From IMG/VR virus record IMGVR_UViG_3300032308_002078, positions 101,735 through 165,734 of that record: a stretch of DNA of 64,000 nucleotides. The stretch is one strand, 5' to 3'. The position numbers were made by a program, and so were the translations under genes. A model generated the notes under the pieces. That model did no database searches. It had not been told where the DNA came from and worked only from the letters and a program-made list of their open reading frames with translations. Each line of letters begins with the position of its first letter. Position 1 is the stretch's first letter. Shown in pieces: positions 16,313 to 24,884 of this stretch. This DNA comes from a virus.

Positions 16313-16643
16313 TTCAGTAATCGTTCCTGTTAAAGCATTGAGAAATGCTCTGTTGGTTAAAGCTGATAGAGATAACCTTAAATTAGAATTAAGTCTTACT
16401 CGTGATTCTATCAAACATATGGATACTATTATCTTAAGACAAGATAGTATTATTAATGTTTGTGATTCTACTCGTGTAGAATTAGATAAAAAAGTTGAAG
16501 ACTATAAAGGAGTTGTTAAAGCTAAAGACGGTATTATTGAAGAAAAAGATAAAAAAATTACCGACTTAGAAAGTAAAATAAGAGGCGCTTATGTCTCTGT
16601 TATATTTAGTACTATTGCTTTAATTTTAGCTTTAGCACTATAA
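16236..16643 (+). CDS. Secreted coiled-coil protein overlapping the spanin-like gene
   Basis: 135 residues from ATG 16236; the first 77 nt overlap the preceding gene in another frame. The N-terminus (MIKNVIAFMICLMMMSSASSQ) is a signal peptide with a likely cleavage after ASS. A Lys/Asp/Glu coiled coil follows, and the last about 18 residues (YVSVIFSTIALILALAL) form a terminal membrane helix. No consensus lipobox precedes the Cys, so it is not a standard o-spanin lipoprotein. Similar signal-plus-coil-plus-TM proteins occur in Bacteroidota phages. With its partner it may form an envelope-spanning lysis complex; inferred from topology. Confidence 0.58.
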   Translation: MIKNVIAFMICLMMMSSASSQKLLNDSVIVPVKALRNALLVKADRDNLKLELSLTRDSIKHMDTIILRQDSIINVCDSTRVELDKKVEDYKGVVKAKDGIIEEKDKKITDLESKIRGAYVSVIFSTIALILALAL

Positions 16644-16653
16644 ACTTAGTTAT

Positions 16654-18219
16654 ATGAGCCAAGATTTAAAACAAATAATTAGAGAAGAATACTTAAAGTG
16701 TGCCCAAGATCCAGCTCACTTTATGAAAAAATATTGCAATATTCAGCACCCACAAAGAGGTCGAGTAATATTTAATCTATATCCTTTCCAGGATAAAGTA
16801 TTAAACCTTTGGAAAGATCATCCTTATTCAGTTGTATTAAAATCAAGACAGTTAGGTATATCAACATTAGCTGCGGGTTATTCTTTATGGTTAATGTTAT
16901 TCCATAAGGATAAAAACGTACTTTGTATTGCAACTAAACAAGAAACCGCCCGTAACATGGTTACAAAGGTTAAGTTTATGTTTGATAATTTACCTTCATG
17001 GTTAAAAATAACAGCCGAAGAAAATAATAAATTATCACTACGATTAAGTAACGGTTCTCAAATCAAAGCCACTTCAGCATCAAGTGATGCCGGTCGATCA
17101 GAAGCCGTATCTTTGCTAATTGTCGATGAGGCAGCGTTTATTGAACAAATTGGTGAGATTTGGGCTTCTGCTCAACAAACATTAGCAACTGGTGGTGGTG
17201 CAATTGTATTGTCTACTCCTTATGGTACTGGTAACTGGTTTCATAAAACATGGGTATCAGCTGAAAATGCTGAAAATGATTTTTTACCAATTAAATTACC
17301 TTGGTATGTTCACCCTGAACGAGATGAAAATTGGAGAAAACGCCAAGATGAATTATTAGGTGATCCTAGATTAGCAGCCCAAGAATGTGATTGTGATTTT
17401 AGTACTTCAGGGGATGTTGTATTTTATCCTGAGTGGGTTGAATTTATAAAAGAAACAACTATTAAAGATCCTGTAGAACGTAGAGGAGCAGACCAAAATT
17501 TATGGGTTTGGGAACCAGCTGATTATACAAGAGAATATATGATATTAGCTGACGTAGCTAGAGGTGATGGTAAAGACTCTTCTGCTTGTCATGTTATTGA
17601 TATTGCTACTAACACACAAGTAGCAGAATATAGAGGACAACTACCTCCTAAAGAATATGGATATTTCTTAGTAGGTTTAGGTTCAGAATATAATAATGCA
17701 ATGTTAGTAGTTGAAAATGCTTCAATTGGTTGGGCAACATTAGATGCTATTATTGAAAGAGGATATCGTAATTTATATCACTCACCTAAATCAGATCAAT
17801 TAACAGCTGAATCATACTTAAGAGTTTTTGATGGTGGTTCAGATATGACACCAGGATTTACAATGTCTTTAAGAACACGACCTTTAGTTGTAAATAAATT
17901 TAGAGAGTATGTAGGTGATCGTTCTGTAACAATTCGTTCAAAACGTTTGTTAGAAGAAATGAAAGTGTTTGTTTGGAAAAATGGTAGACCTGAAGCTCAA
18001 ACAGGTTATAATGATGACTTAGTAATGTCATTTGGTATTGGAATGTATTTAAGAGATACTTCTTTAAAATTCCAACAACAATCTCATGACTTAACTCGCG
18101 CTACACTAGGCAATATGAGTAAAAGCACATATATTGGTGCTTATAATTCAAACAAAGTAAAAAATCCATACTTATTAGAGACAGATAAAGGGATGGAGGA
18201 TATTAGTTGGATTTTGTAA
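16654..18219 (+). CDS. terL: Terminase large subunit (gp17-like)
   Basis: 521 residues. The ATPase has a deviant Walker A, K63-SRQLGIST, with the Lys at the start of the loop rather than before Ser/Thr, and Walker B LLIVDEAAF (D158, E159). LSTPYGTGNWF is a C-motif region. The nuclease domain begins near ILADVARGDGKD (D300), with a further acidic cluster NDDLVMSF near the end. It translocates genome DNA into the prohead through the portal and cleaves concatemers. The portal gene follows after 30 nt. I did not identify a separate small terminase subunit in the window. Confidence 0.95.
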   Translation: MSQDLKQIIREEYLKCAQDPAHFMKKYCNIQHPQRGRVIFNLYPFQDKVLNLWKDHPYSVVLKSRQLGISTLAAGYSLWLMLFHKDKNVLCIATKQETARNMVTKVKFMFDNLPSWLKITAEENNKLSLRLSNGSQIKATSASSDAGRSEAVSLLIVDEAAFIEQIGEIWASAQQTLATGGGAIVLSTPYGTGNWFHKTWVSAENAENDFLPIKLPWYVHPERDENWRKRQDELLGDPRLAAQECDCDFSTSGDVVFYPEWVEFIKETTIKDPVERRGADQNLWVWEPADYTREYMILADVARGDGKDSSACHVIDIATNTQVAEYRGQLPPKEYGYFLVGLGSEYNNAMLVVENASIGWATLDAIIERGYRNLYHSPKSDQLTAESYLRVFDGGSDMTPGFTMSLRTRPLVVNKFREYVGDRSVTIRSKRLLEEMKVFVWKNGRPEAQTGYNDDLVMSFGIGMYLRDTSLKFQQQSHDLTRATLGNMSKSTYIGAYNSNKVKNPYLLETDKGMEDISWIL

Positions 18220-18220
18220 A

Positions 18221-18228
18221 TATTTATA
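18221..18228 (+). promoter_or_regulatory. TATTTATA late-type motif
   Basis: Exact octamer just after the TerL stop and 21 nt before the portal ATG at 18250. Confidence 0.5.
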
Positions 18229-18249
18229 GTATATAATAAAAAATAAAAA

Positions 18250-20148
18250 ATGGCAGATAAAAGTTTATTCACTCGATTACAACGACTGTTTTCAACAGAT
18301 GTAATCATTCGTAATCAGGGTGGCAATGAATTAAAAGTAATGGATGTTGACTCAATTCAACAATCCGGAGATATAGCGACTAACTCTTTAGTAGATAGAT
18401 ACAATCGCTTATATTCACCATCAACTACTTCATTACTTGGTTCACAATTAAATGTTAACTGGCAGTATCTTAGAACCATGGTCTATTCAGACTATGATAA
18501 TATGGATTATGATGCTATTGTAGCTTCTGCTTTGGATATTATTGCTGATGAAAGTACATTAAAAAATGATTTAAGTGAAGTATTACATATTAAATCAAGT
18601 GACGAAGATATTCAACAAATTCTTTATAACTTGTTTTATGATGTTTTAAATATTGAATTTAATTTATGGTCTTGGATTCGTCAGATGTGTAAATATGGTG
18701 ACTTTTTCCTTAAGTTAGAAATTGCTGAAAAATATGGTGTGTATAATGTTATTCCTTATACTGCTTACCATATTGAAAGACAAGAAAATTATGATAAAGA
18801 ACATCCAAATGCTGTAAGGTTTAAATATTCACCTGAAGGTATTTACGCTGGTGGATCTGGTTATTATGGTACCCCAAATCTAGGAACATTTGATAATAAT
18901 CCAGGTATCTATTTTGATAATTATGAAATGGCTCACTTTAGGTTGTTAACAGATGTTAACTATTTACCTTATGGTCGTTCATATTTGGAACCAGCTCGTC
19001 GTATATTTAAACAATATGTGTTGATGGAAGATGCTATGTTAATTCATAGAATTTCTCGCAGTCCAGATCGTCGTATATTCTATATTAATGTTGGTTCTAT
19101 TCCTCCAAATGAAGTAGAAAATTTCATGCAGAAAACAATTTCTACAATGAAACGTACTCCATTAATGGATAGTCAAACTGGTGAGTATAACTTAAAGTAT
19201 AATATGCAAAACTTATTGGAAGACTTTTATATTCCAATTCGTGGAAATGATACAACAACTAAAATTGATACTACTCCTGGTTTACAATATGATGGTATTC
19301 AAGATGTTACTTACTTAAGAGATAAATTATTTGCTGCCCTTAAAGTGCCTAAAGCATTTATGGGTTATGAAAAAGATTTAACAGGTAAAGCAACATTAGC
19401 CGCTGAAGATATTAGATTTGCTCGTACAATTGATCGTATTCAGCGTATTACCTTATCAGAATTGTATAAAATTGCTTTAGTACATTTATATTCTCAAGGT
19501 TACACAGGTGAACAGTTAACAAATTTTGAATTAAATTTAACTACACCATCAATTATCTATGATCAAGAAAAAATAGCATTATTAACTCAAAAGGTAGAAT
19601 TAGCTAAAAGCATCATGGAGGCTAAATTGTTACCTACAGATTGGATTTATGATAATATATTCCACTTTAGTGAGGATGAATATGATGAGTATAGAGATTT
19701 GTTAGTTGAAGATCAAAAACGTACCTTCCGCTATAATCAAATTATGGAAGAAGGAAACGATCCTAAAATGACAGGTAAATCATACGGTACACCACATGAT
19801 TTAGCTTCATTATATGGTAAAGGTAGAATGTATACTGAACCAGATAATGTACCTGTAGGATATGGTAGTGATTTAGATTTAGGTCGTCCAGTAGAAAATC
19901 CAACTAATAGAAACAAACAAAGTAGTCCTTTTGGTAAAGATAGATTAGGTACACATGGTATGAAACATGACGATAATGAATCTGATTCTATTCACCCTAA
20001 CTATAAAGGAGGTTCTCCATTAGCTTTAGAGGCGAAACAAATTTATCTTAAAAATAAAACTTTAATTGAAAGTTTAGGTAAAAAAGTAACACCTGAAAGA
20101 AGCAATGCTGAAGAAACATTGTTGGATGAAAGTAAGTTAAAGGAATAA
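18250..20148 (+). CDS. gp20: Portal protein (gp20-like)
   Basis: 632 residues, close to T4 gp20 (524) plus a disordered C-terminal tail. Diagnostic text includes VYSDYDNMDYDAIVASALDI, SRSPDRRIFYINVG, MKRTPLMDSQTGEYN and KVPKAFMGYEKDLTGKATLAAED, all characteristic of T4-type portals. It forms the dodecameric ring at the unique capsid vertex, nucleates prohead assembly and docks the terminase. The C-terminal tail (about 535-632) is charged and may be trimmed by the prohead protease (LDESKLKE). It lies between TerL and the prohead genes, as in other T4-like phages. Confidence 0.95.
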   Translation: MADKSLFTRLQRLFSTDVIIRNQGGNELKVMDVDSIQQSGDIATNSLVDRYNRLYSPSTTSLLGSQLNVNWQYLRTMVYSDYDNMDYDAIVASALDIIADESTLKNDLSEVLHIKSSDEDIQQILYNLFYDVLNIEFNLWSWIRQMCKYGDFFLKLEIAEKYGVYNVIPYTAYHIERQENYDKEHPNAVRFKYSPEGIYAGGSGYYGTPNLGTFDNNPGIYFDNYEMAHFRLLTDVNYLPYGRSYLEPARRIFKQYVLMEDAMLIHRISRSPDRRIFYINVGSIPPNEVENFMQKTISTMKRTPLMDSQTGEYNLKYNMQNLLEDFYIPIRGNDTTTKIDTTPGLQYDGIQDVTYLRDKLFAALKVPKAFMGYEKDLTGKATLAAEDIRFARTIDRIQRITLSELYKIALVHLYSQGYTGEQLTNFELNLTTPSIIYDQEKIALLTQKVELAKSIMEAKLLPTDWIYDNIFHFSEDEYDEYRDLLVEDQKRTFRYNQIMEEGNDPKMTGKSYGTPHDLASLYGKGRMYTEPDNVPVGYGSDLDLGRPVENPTNRNKQSSPFGKDRLGTHGMKHDDNESDSIHPNYKGGSPLALEAKQIYLKNKTLIESLGKKVTPERSNAEETLLDESKLKE

Positions 20149-20159
20149 GAATCTTTATA

Positions 20160-20167
20160 TATTTATA
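20160..20167 (+). promoter_or_regulatory. TATTTATA late-type motif
   Basis: Exact octamer, 16 nt before ATG 20184, in the short gap after the portal gene. Confidence 0.5.
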
Positions 20168-20183
20168 ACAAAACCTTTTGGGG

Positions 20184-21041
20184 ATGAACATTAAACATTC
20201 TAAGTATAAAAATACAGGAATCTTGTTTGAATTGTTGGTAAGACAAATCACATCAGATACACTTTCGGGTAAAGATTCGAAAGCAACTAACATATTAAAA
20301 AAATATTTTGTTAAAACTGAGTTAGGAAGAGAGTATAAATTATACGAAACAATTACTAAGCATAAAAATTTAACAGAAGGTAAAGCTGAAATTGTAATTA
20401 ACTCTGTTATTGAATCTTCTAAAAATTTAAATAGAGGAGCTTTAAAAAGACAAAAATATAATTTAATTCAAGAAATTTCTAAGTATTATAACCTAGAAGA
20501 ATTCTTTAAAACTAAATTACCTAATTATAAGTCTTACGCCGCGTTATATACGTTAGTAGAAATATATAATAGCGAAATGTTGTCTAATCCTGACCAAATC
20601 ATTACTAATAAGATTGCTATTTTAGAAGGATTAACAACTAAAGAAGTTAATAAAAAGAAAGTTGAAGATGATTTAATGGTTGAGTTCCAATCTTATGATA
20701 AAGATTTACGTATCTTAACTTATAAAGTAATGTTGGAAAAATTTAATGGTAAATATGCTACATTAAATGATAACCAAAAACTAGTATTAAAAGAATTTAT
20801 CAATTCAGTTGATTCAACCCCAAAATTAAGAGACTTTTATAATACTAAAATTACAGAAATTAAAAATGAATTAACTAGAATAAGTAAAAAAGTTAATGAT
20901 AAAGTTGTAAAAATTAAATTAAATGAAGTAGCTAAAATTTTATCACCATTAGGTAAAACAGCTAATGTGGGTAATGATGATTTAGTTAATTTGTTACAAT
21001 ATTATGAACTTTTAGAAGAACTTATTAAAACAAATGGGTAA
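20184..21041 (+). CDS. Hypothetical head-region protein between portal and protease
   Basis: 285 residues, using ATG 20184; an in-frame TTG two codons upstream is less likely. It is Lys-rich and mostly helical (MNIKHSKYKNTGILFELLVR), with no catalytic motif. Its position between gp20 and gp21 is where T4-like phages of marine bacteria carry prohead-core or head-assembly proteins. The last 8 bp overlap the next gene, suggesting coupling. Role: probably prohead assembly, by context only. Confidence 0.72.
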   Translation: MNIKHSKYKNTGILFELLVRQITSDTLSGKDSKATNILKKYFVKTELGREYKLYETITKHKNLTEGKAEIVINSVIESSKNLNRGALKRQKYNLIQEISKYYNLEEFFKTKLPNYKSYAALYTLVEIYNSEMLSNPDQIITNKIAILEGLTTKEVNKKKVEDDLMVEFQSYDKDLRILTYKVMLEKFNGKYATLNDNQKLVLKEFINSVDSTPKLRDFYNTKITEIKNELTRISKKVNDKVVKIKLNEVAKILSPLGKTANVGNDDLVNLLQYYELLEELIKTNG

Positions 21042-21603
21042 TTTTAAATATAAAATAAAACCAGTATCAGAAGAATCAAATATAGCTTCTAACTCTTTCT
21101 TCACATCAGGAGGAGAAGGAGAAAATCATACAGGCCCATCACCAAGAAAATCAACATACGGTGCTTATAAACAAGCAGGATATAAAAAAGTAACAGAAGG
21201 TCCTGGAGCAACTATGGGTCCTGGTCCTGCTGCTAGTGAGACAGGAGTTAAAAATAACACTTATGTTAAAGATTTTAAATATAAGTTAGTTAACCAAAAA
21301 GCACTAAATAAAAAAGCAAAAGGTATTATTGTTAAACCACTTTGGGAAGCAGATACTAATGTTGAAGAATATTTACAAGATATAAACATCACAAATCCCG
21401 ATAATAAAAAATGGATTGCATCTCGTTTAATGGGGTTTGATGAATTAGAAAGAAAATTAAACGAATTATTACCTTTATTACAACAAGCAAAACATGAAAC
21501 TATGGATTATTATAGACAAAATCCAGATTCATTTAGTGTTGTATATGGTACTGATTTAGCAAATGATTACTTAAACGATTTAATAGAACTATTTAAAAAA
21601 TAA
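21034..21603 (+). CDS. Head protein sharing the capsid protein's maturation-site segment
   Basis: 189 residues. Residues 11-31 (VSEESNIASNSFFTSGGEGE then N) align almost residue-for-residue with residues 58-78 of the major capsid protein (VTEANQISSNSSFTSGGQGE then N). In the capsid protein this segment lies where T4 gp23 is cut by the prohead protease. The next part is Gly/Pro/Ala-rich (EGPGATMGPGPAASETG), and the C-terminal about 70 residues form a helical domain (WIASRLMGFDELERKLNELL). I infer a protease substrate or capsid-lattice partner. It overlaps the previous gene by 8 bp. Confidence 0.7.
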   Translation: MGNFKYKIKPVSEESNIASNSFFTSGGEGENHTGPSPRKSTYGAYKQAGYKKVTEGPGATMGPGPAASETGVKNNTYVKDFKYKLVNQKALNKKAKGIIVKPLWEADTNVEEYLQDINITNPDNKKWIASRLMGFDELERKLNELLPLLQQAKHETMDYYRQNPDSFSVVYGTDLANDYLNDLIELFKK

Positions 21604-21608
21604 AAAAC

Positions 21609-21839
21609 ATGGCAAATATACCAGTTAACGCAACAGGCATAGTATCAACAACATCAGTAACAGGGAGTTTTGCTGGCTTTACTGTTGTATCAGGATCAGC
21701 TACTTTTACAGGGTTAAAAGATATTAACAACGGTAGTTTAACAGCAGCTGCTAACTGGGTAATACCAGCAGGTGTTACTATTCCTTATTATATCACTAGT
21801 GCTTCCTTATCTTCAGGAGCTGTTTTGTTCTATACTTAA
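21609..21839 (+). CDS. Small beta-rich putative decoration protein
   Basis: 76 residues, low in charge and rich in Thr, Ser, Ala and Val (MANIPVNATGIVSTTSVTGS; YYITSASLSSGAVLFYT). It has the composition of small phage surface beta-proteins, and lies among prohead genes. It resembles in style the 140-residue protein at 29151. There is no signal peptide. A head-decoration or spike role is inferred from composition and location only. Confidence 0.65.
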   Translation: MANIPVNATGIVSTTSVTGSFAGFTVVSGSATFTGLKDINNGSLTAAANWVIPAGVTIPYYITSASLSSGAVLFYT

Positions 21840-21847
21840 TATTTATA
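21840..21847 (+). promoter_or_regulatory. TATTTATA late-type motif
   Basis: Exact octamer beginning at the end of the previous stop, 5 nt before ATG 21853. Confidence 0.5.
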
Positions 21848-21852
21848 ACAAA

Positions 21853-22782
21853 ATGAAAACCTTACAACAAGAATATCAATTAATAAAAGAAGGTAAAGGT
21901 AACAAAGACCACTTCTTAAAAGTAGCAAGAAATATGTTTCCTGAATATGTAGCTCATGGTAATGATTTCAATTCAGCTGTATCTATTTTAAAAAGTAAAA
22001 GTCTTTTAACTGAAGCAGCAGGTGGTGTTGTTACTATGAATAACTCACAACCTAATTGGTTTAGTATTTTTAACACTAATTTAAAAGAAGCCATTGGTGT
22101 TAAAGACAAAAAAGAATATGGTGACCAAAACGAGTTTGAAAAACCAGCTCCAGAAGTAGCTAAAGATTTAGCTAATCAGTTTGATAATAATGATCCTAAA
22201 AACATTGATAACCTTTATGGTCAGTCATTTTTGTTAGGTTATTTAACTGAAATGTGGGATGAGAAAAATGCTGATAAAACAGTAGGTGAGTTAAAAGATA
22301 TTGTAGCTAAAAACATGGCTAAAGATATTAACTACTACCACACAAATGCTTCATTTGGTGTTAAAGGAATCGGATACACTAAAGATGTAGTTGGAGGTGG
22401 AGAACCAGTAGAACCTAAAGGCAAATATAAGTCTTCAGGATATGGTGACATGCCTAAAACAGTTAAAGAAGGTTTAAACGAAGCAAAACGCCCTAATATT
22501 AATTCTCAAATTAAAGAATTAGAAAAATCATCCCAAGCAATTGCTTTAGAAGCAAAATTAGCTGCTATTGATGAGGCAATTGAAAAACGTAAATCTAAAT
22601 TAGCATTAGCAGAATCAGAAGATTTAGCTGAAATGATTGATCAGTCTATGGTTAAAGTTCTTAACAAAGAAATTAAAGAACTTGAAAAACATAAAGCTAA
22701 AAACCAAAAAATCTATGAAAAGATGACAGGTAAAGCTAAAGAAGAAGTTATTGATGAAGATGACGATATGATGGCTTATTAA
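21853..22782 (+). CDS. Prohead core protein with T4-like capsid-targeting leader
   Basis: 309 residues from ATG 21853; an upstream in-frame start lies inside the previous gene. The leader MKTLQQEYQLIKEGKG resembles the T4 capsid-targeting sequence MKTYQEFIAEA, which brings internal proteins into the prohead and is removed by gp21. SLLTEAAGG, SILKSKSLLTE and GLNEAK are candidate [L/I]xE-type cleavage sites. The C-terminal half is a charged coiled coil (LEKSSQAIALEAKLAAIDEA; KEIKELEKHKAKNQKIYEK). It lies 1 nt before the prohead protease, consistent with a core function; the exact T4 counterpart is uncertain. Confidence 0.75.
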   Translation: MKTLQQEYQLIKEGKGNKDHFLKVARNMFPEYVAHGNDFNSAVSILKSKSLLTEAAGGVVTMNNSQPNWFSIFNTNLKEAIGVKDKKEYGDQNEFEKPAPEVAKDLANQFDNNDPKNIDNLYGQSFLLGYLTEMWDEKNADKTVGELKDIVAKNMAKDINYYHTNASFGVKGIGYTKDVVGGGEPVEPKGKYKSSGYGDMPKTVKEGLNEAKRPNINSQIKELEKSSQAIALEAKLAAIDEAIEKRKSKLALAESEDLAEMIDQSMVKVLNKEIKELEKHKAKNQKIYEKMTGKAKEEVIDEDDDMMAY

Positions 22783-22783
22783 T

Positions 22784-23392
22784 ATGAAACAAGTACTAAT
22801 TGAAACTATACCATTTAATGTTACCCCCATACAGCTTACTGAAGGTTTAAAAGCACCTTCTGGTAATCCTATGGTTCAAGGTATTTTAGCTACTGCTGAA
22901 GTAAAAAATGGTAACGGTAGATATTACCCTAGAGAAATCTGGGAAAAAGAAATTGAAAGTTATAATAAAGTTGTAGCTGAAAACAGAGCAACAGGTGAGT
23001 TAGATCACCCCGACTCAACTATTATTTCTCTTAAAAACGTATCTCATATTATTAGAGAAGTTTGGTGGGATGGAGATAAAGTAATGGGTAAAATAGAAAT
23101 TTTACCTACAGTTTCAGGTAATATTTTAAAAGCACTTATTGAAAATAATGTAACAGTAGGTGTATCATCTCGCGGTATGGGTTCATTAAAAGAAATTAAT
23201 GAAGGTACTTTAGAAGTGCAAGATGACTTTGAATTATTATGTTGGGATTTTGTATCAACACCATCAAATCCAGGCTCATATATGCAGTTAGTTAGAGAAG
23301 GTAAAGAAAATTTACCCGAAAATAAATTCGCTAAAGTTAATTCTTTATTAACAGAAATTTTATGTGCTAATGGCACATGCCCTATATTCTAA
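22784..23392 (+). CDS. gp21: Prohead core protease (gp21-like, family S77)
   Basis: 202 residues, near T4 gp21 (212). ELDHPD contributes the catalytic His (H75), and GVSSRGMGS the catalytic Ser (S128 or S129), the hallmarks of the S77 / herpesvirus-assemblin-like fold. DFVSTPSNPGS is a conserved C-terminal strand. It cleaves the scaffold, core and capsid N-terminal arms at [L/I]xE-type sites during head maturation. It follows the core protein by 1 nt and ends before a strong terminator. Confidence 0.93.
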   Translation: MKQVLIETIPFNVTPIQLTEGLKAPSGNPMVQGILATAEVKNGNGRYYPREIWEKEIESYNKVVAENRATGELDHPDSTIISLKNVSHIIREVWWDGDKVMGKIEILPTVSGNILKALIENNVTVGVSSRGMGSLKEINEGTLEVQDDFELLCWDFVSTPSNPGSYMQLVREGKENLPENKFAKVNSLLTEILCANGTCPIF

Positions 23393-23420
23393 CCCTTCTT
23401 AGGATAGTATCCTTTGATTG

Positions 23421-23451
23421 ACCCTCCCTTAAAAAAGGAGGGTTTCTTTTT
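23421..23451 (+). terminator. Rho-independent terminator after gp21
   Basis: Stem ACCCTCC / GGAGGGT with a 9-nt CTTAAAAAA loop, followed by TTTCTTTTT. A small AGGAT-AGT-ATCCT hairpin lies just upstream at 23401-23413. Confidence 0.88.
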
Positions 23452-23600
23452 GCATTTTTGAAAAATACCGATATACGTATACCCGACAATATACGATTTT
23501 CTATATCGTATTATCAAGAAAATATTCTATTACACTTCGACATTCGTCAACAATAAGTGTATTTCCAACAAAAAATTATTTGAGGACAAAAAACAAAATT
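23452..23600 (+). promoter_or_regulatory. Structured leader upstream of scaffold-capsid operon
   Basis: This unusually long gap holds a 10-bp palindrome TATACGTATA (23472-23481), a hairpin ATACGAT/ATCGTAT (23491-23511) and TACACTT/AAGTGTA (23531-23561) enclosing CGA-CAT-TCG. A Bacteroidota-type promoter may start near 23454 but is not clear. I infer transcription or translation control of the most abundant head proteins. Confidence 0.55.
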
Positions 23601-24842
23601 ATGGCAAACAGAGATTTGTTAAAAGAAGCCATTGCTGATGCTAAAGCGGTTAAAGAAACTGCCATCGCCAATGCAAAAGCAGCTCTTGAAGAAGCCTTTA
23701 CTCCTTTGATGCAAGAAAAATTCGCTAAAAAAATCGCCCAATTGGACGAAGAAGAATTAGAAGAAGCATACGAAGTAGAAGAAGGTGAAAAAGAAGAGAT
23801 GCAAGAGATGTACGATGTAGAAGAAGCGAAAGCTGAATCTACTGATTCTATGGAAGAAGGAGAATTAGAAGAACTTAATTTGGAAGAGCTCCTTCGTGAA
23901 TTAGATGATTTGGAAGAAGATCAAACAATCAACGGAACTGATTCAGAAACAGGAAACGAAGACCATGGTAACATTGTTAGCGTTAATGAAGCTGAAGAGG
24001 AAGAAGAAGAGGAAGAAATCGACATTGAAAACATGGACGAAGACGATCTTAAATCATTCATCGAATCTGTAATCGCTGATATGGTGGCTGCCGGAGAATT
24101 AGAAGGCAACATCGAAGGTGGTGAAGAAGAAGAGGAAGAAAGTGAAGAAGAAGTTGAAATCAACGAACGTAAAAAGTACGGTGGTAACAAAGGTGATGTT
24201 CCTGCTTCAAAGCGTGGTGATAAAAAAGACACTGCTGAAGAAGAAGGCGTTGAAGACTACAAGAAAAAGAAAATGAAAGAAAACTACGGTGGAGAAGATC
24301 AATTAAATGAAGCTAGTGATGCTGATGCTCTTGCCCAGTTGTTAAATGTTTCTATACCTGTAGCTAACGCTATTATGGTCGCCGCTGGCGCCGCTGGAGC
24401 TGGTTTGATTGGTAAGTTAGGTCAAATGGTAGGTAGAAATGCTGAAAAATCTAGCATGGCTGAAACTAATGAAATGGAAGAAATGAAGTCTGAGTTAGCT
24501 GAAGCTTACAAAACCATCCAAACTATCCAAACTGAATTACAAGAAGTTAATTTATTCAACGCAAAATTACTTTACACTAACAAAATCTTCAAATCTAAAA
24601 ATTTGACTGAAAGTCAAAAAGTAAAAGTATTAGCTGCTTTTGATAAAGCTGCTAGTGTTAAAGAAGCTAAATTAGTATTTGAAACTTTATCTGAAGGTAT
24701 GAAAGAAAAGAAATCACCTGTTAACGAATCAATGTTAAGAGGATCTGCTTCTAAGCCTGCTGGTGTATCTGCTAAAAAGCCAATTCTTGAAGTAAACGAC
24801 CAATTTGCTAGATGGCAAACATTGGCGGGAATTAAAAAGTAA
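23601..24842 (+). CDS. gp22: Prohead scaffold/core protein (gp22-like)
   Basis: 413 residues from ATG 23601; a TTG seven codons upstream is in frame but unlikely. The N-terminal half is acidic and helical with long Glu tracts. The C-terminal third (IFKSKNLTESQKVKVLAAFD; EAKLVFETLSEGMKE) is the conserved T4-like gp22 region that precedes the capsid gene. Residues about 248-276 are hydrophobic and Ala/Gly-rich (SIPVANAIMVAAGAAGAGLI), unusual in a scaffold. Several INE, LNEA and VNES sites fit prohead-protease cleavage. It forms the internal core on which gp23 assembles and is degraded at maturation. Codons are more C- and G-ended than in neighbours, suggesting high expression. Confidence 0.88.
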   Translation: MANRDLLKEAIADAKAVKETAIANAKAALEEAFTPLMQEKFAKKIAQLDEEELEEAYEVEEGEKEEMQEMYDVEEAKAESTDSMEEGELEELNLEELLRELDDLEEDQTINGTDSETGNEDHGNIVSVNEAEEEEEEEEIDIENMDEDDLKSFIESVIADMVAAGELEGNIEGGEEEEEESEEEVEINERKKYGGNKGDVPASKRGDKKDTAEEEGVEDYKKKKMKENYGGEDQLNEASDADALAQLLNVSIPVANAIMVAAGAAGAGLIGKLGQMVGRNAEKSSMAETNEMEEMKSELAEAYKTIQTIQTELQEVNLFNAKLLYTNKIFKSKNLTESQKVKVLAAFDKAASVKEAKLVFETLSEGMKEKKSPVNESMLRGSASKPAGVSAKKPILEVNDQFARWQTLAGIKK

Positions 24843-24884
24843 ACAAAAAACAAAACAAAACAAAAAACAAAAACAAAAACTAAA

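Noticed and set aside
16654-18219. TerL as an inactive enzyme because Walker A lacks GK[ST].
   Set aside because: K63-SRQLGIST is a known type of deviant Walker A with an upstream Lys; Walker B and nuclease Asp are present.
21772-21852. Upstream extension of the core protein by 27 residues.
   Set aside because: It overlaps the previous gene and would hide the MKTLQQEYQ leader; the late-type motif lies before 21853.
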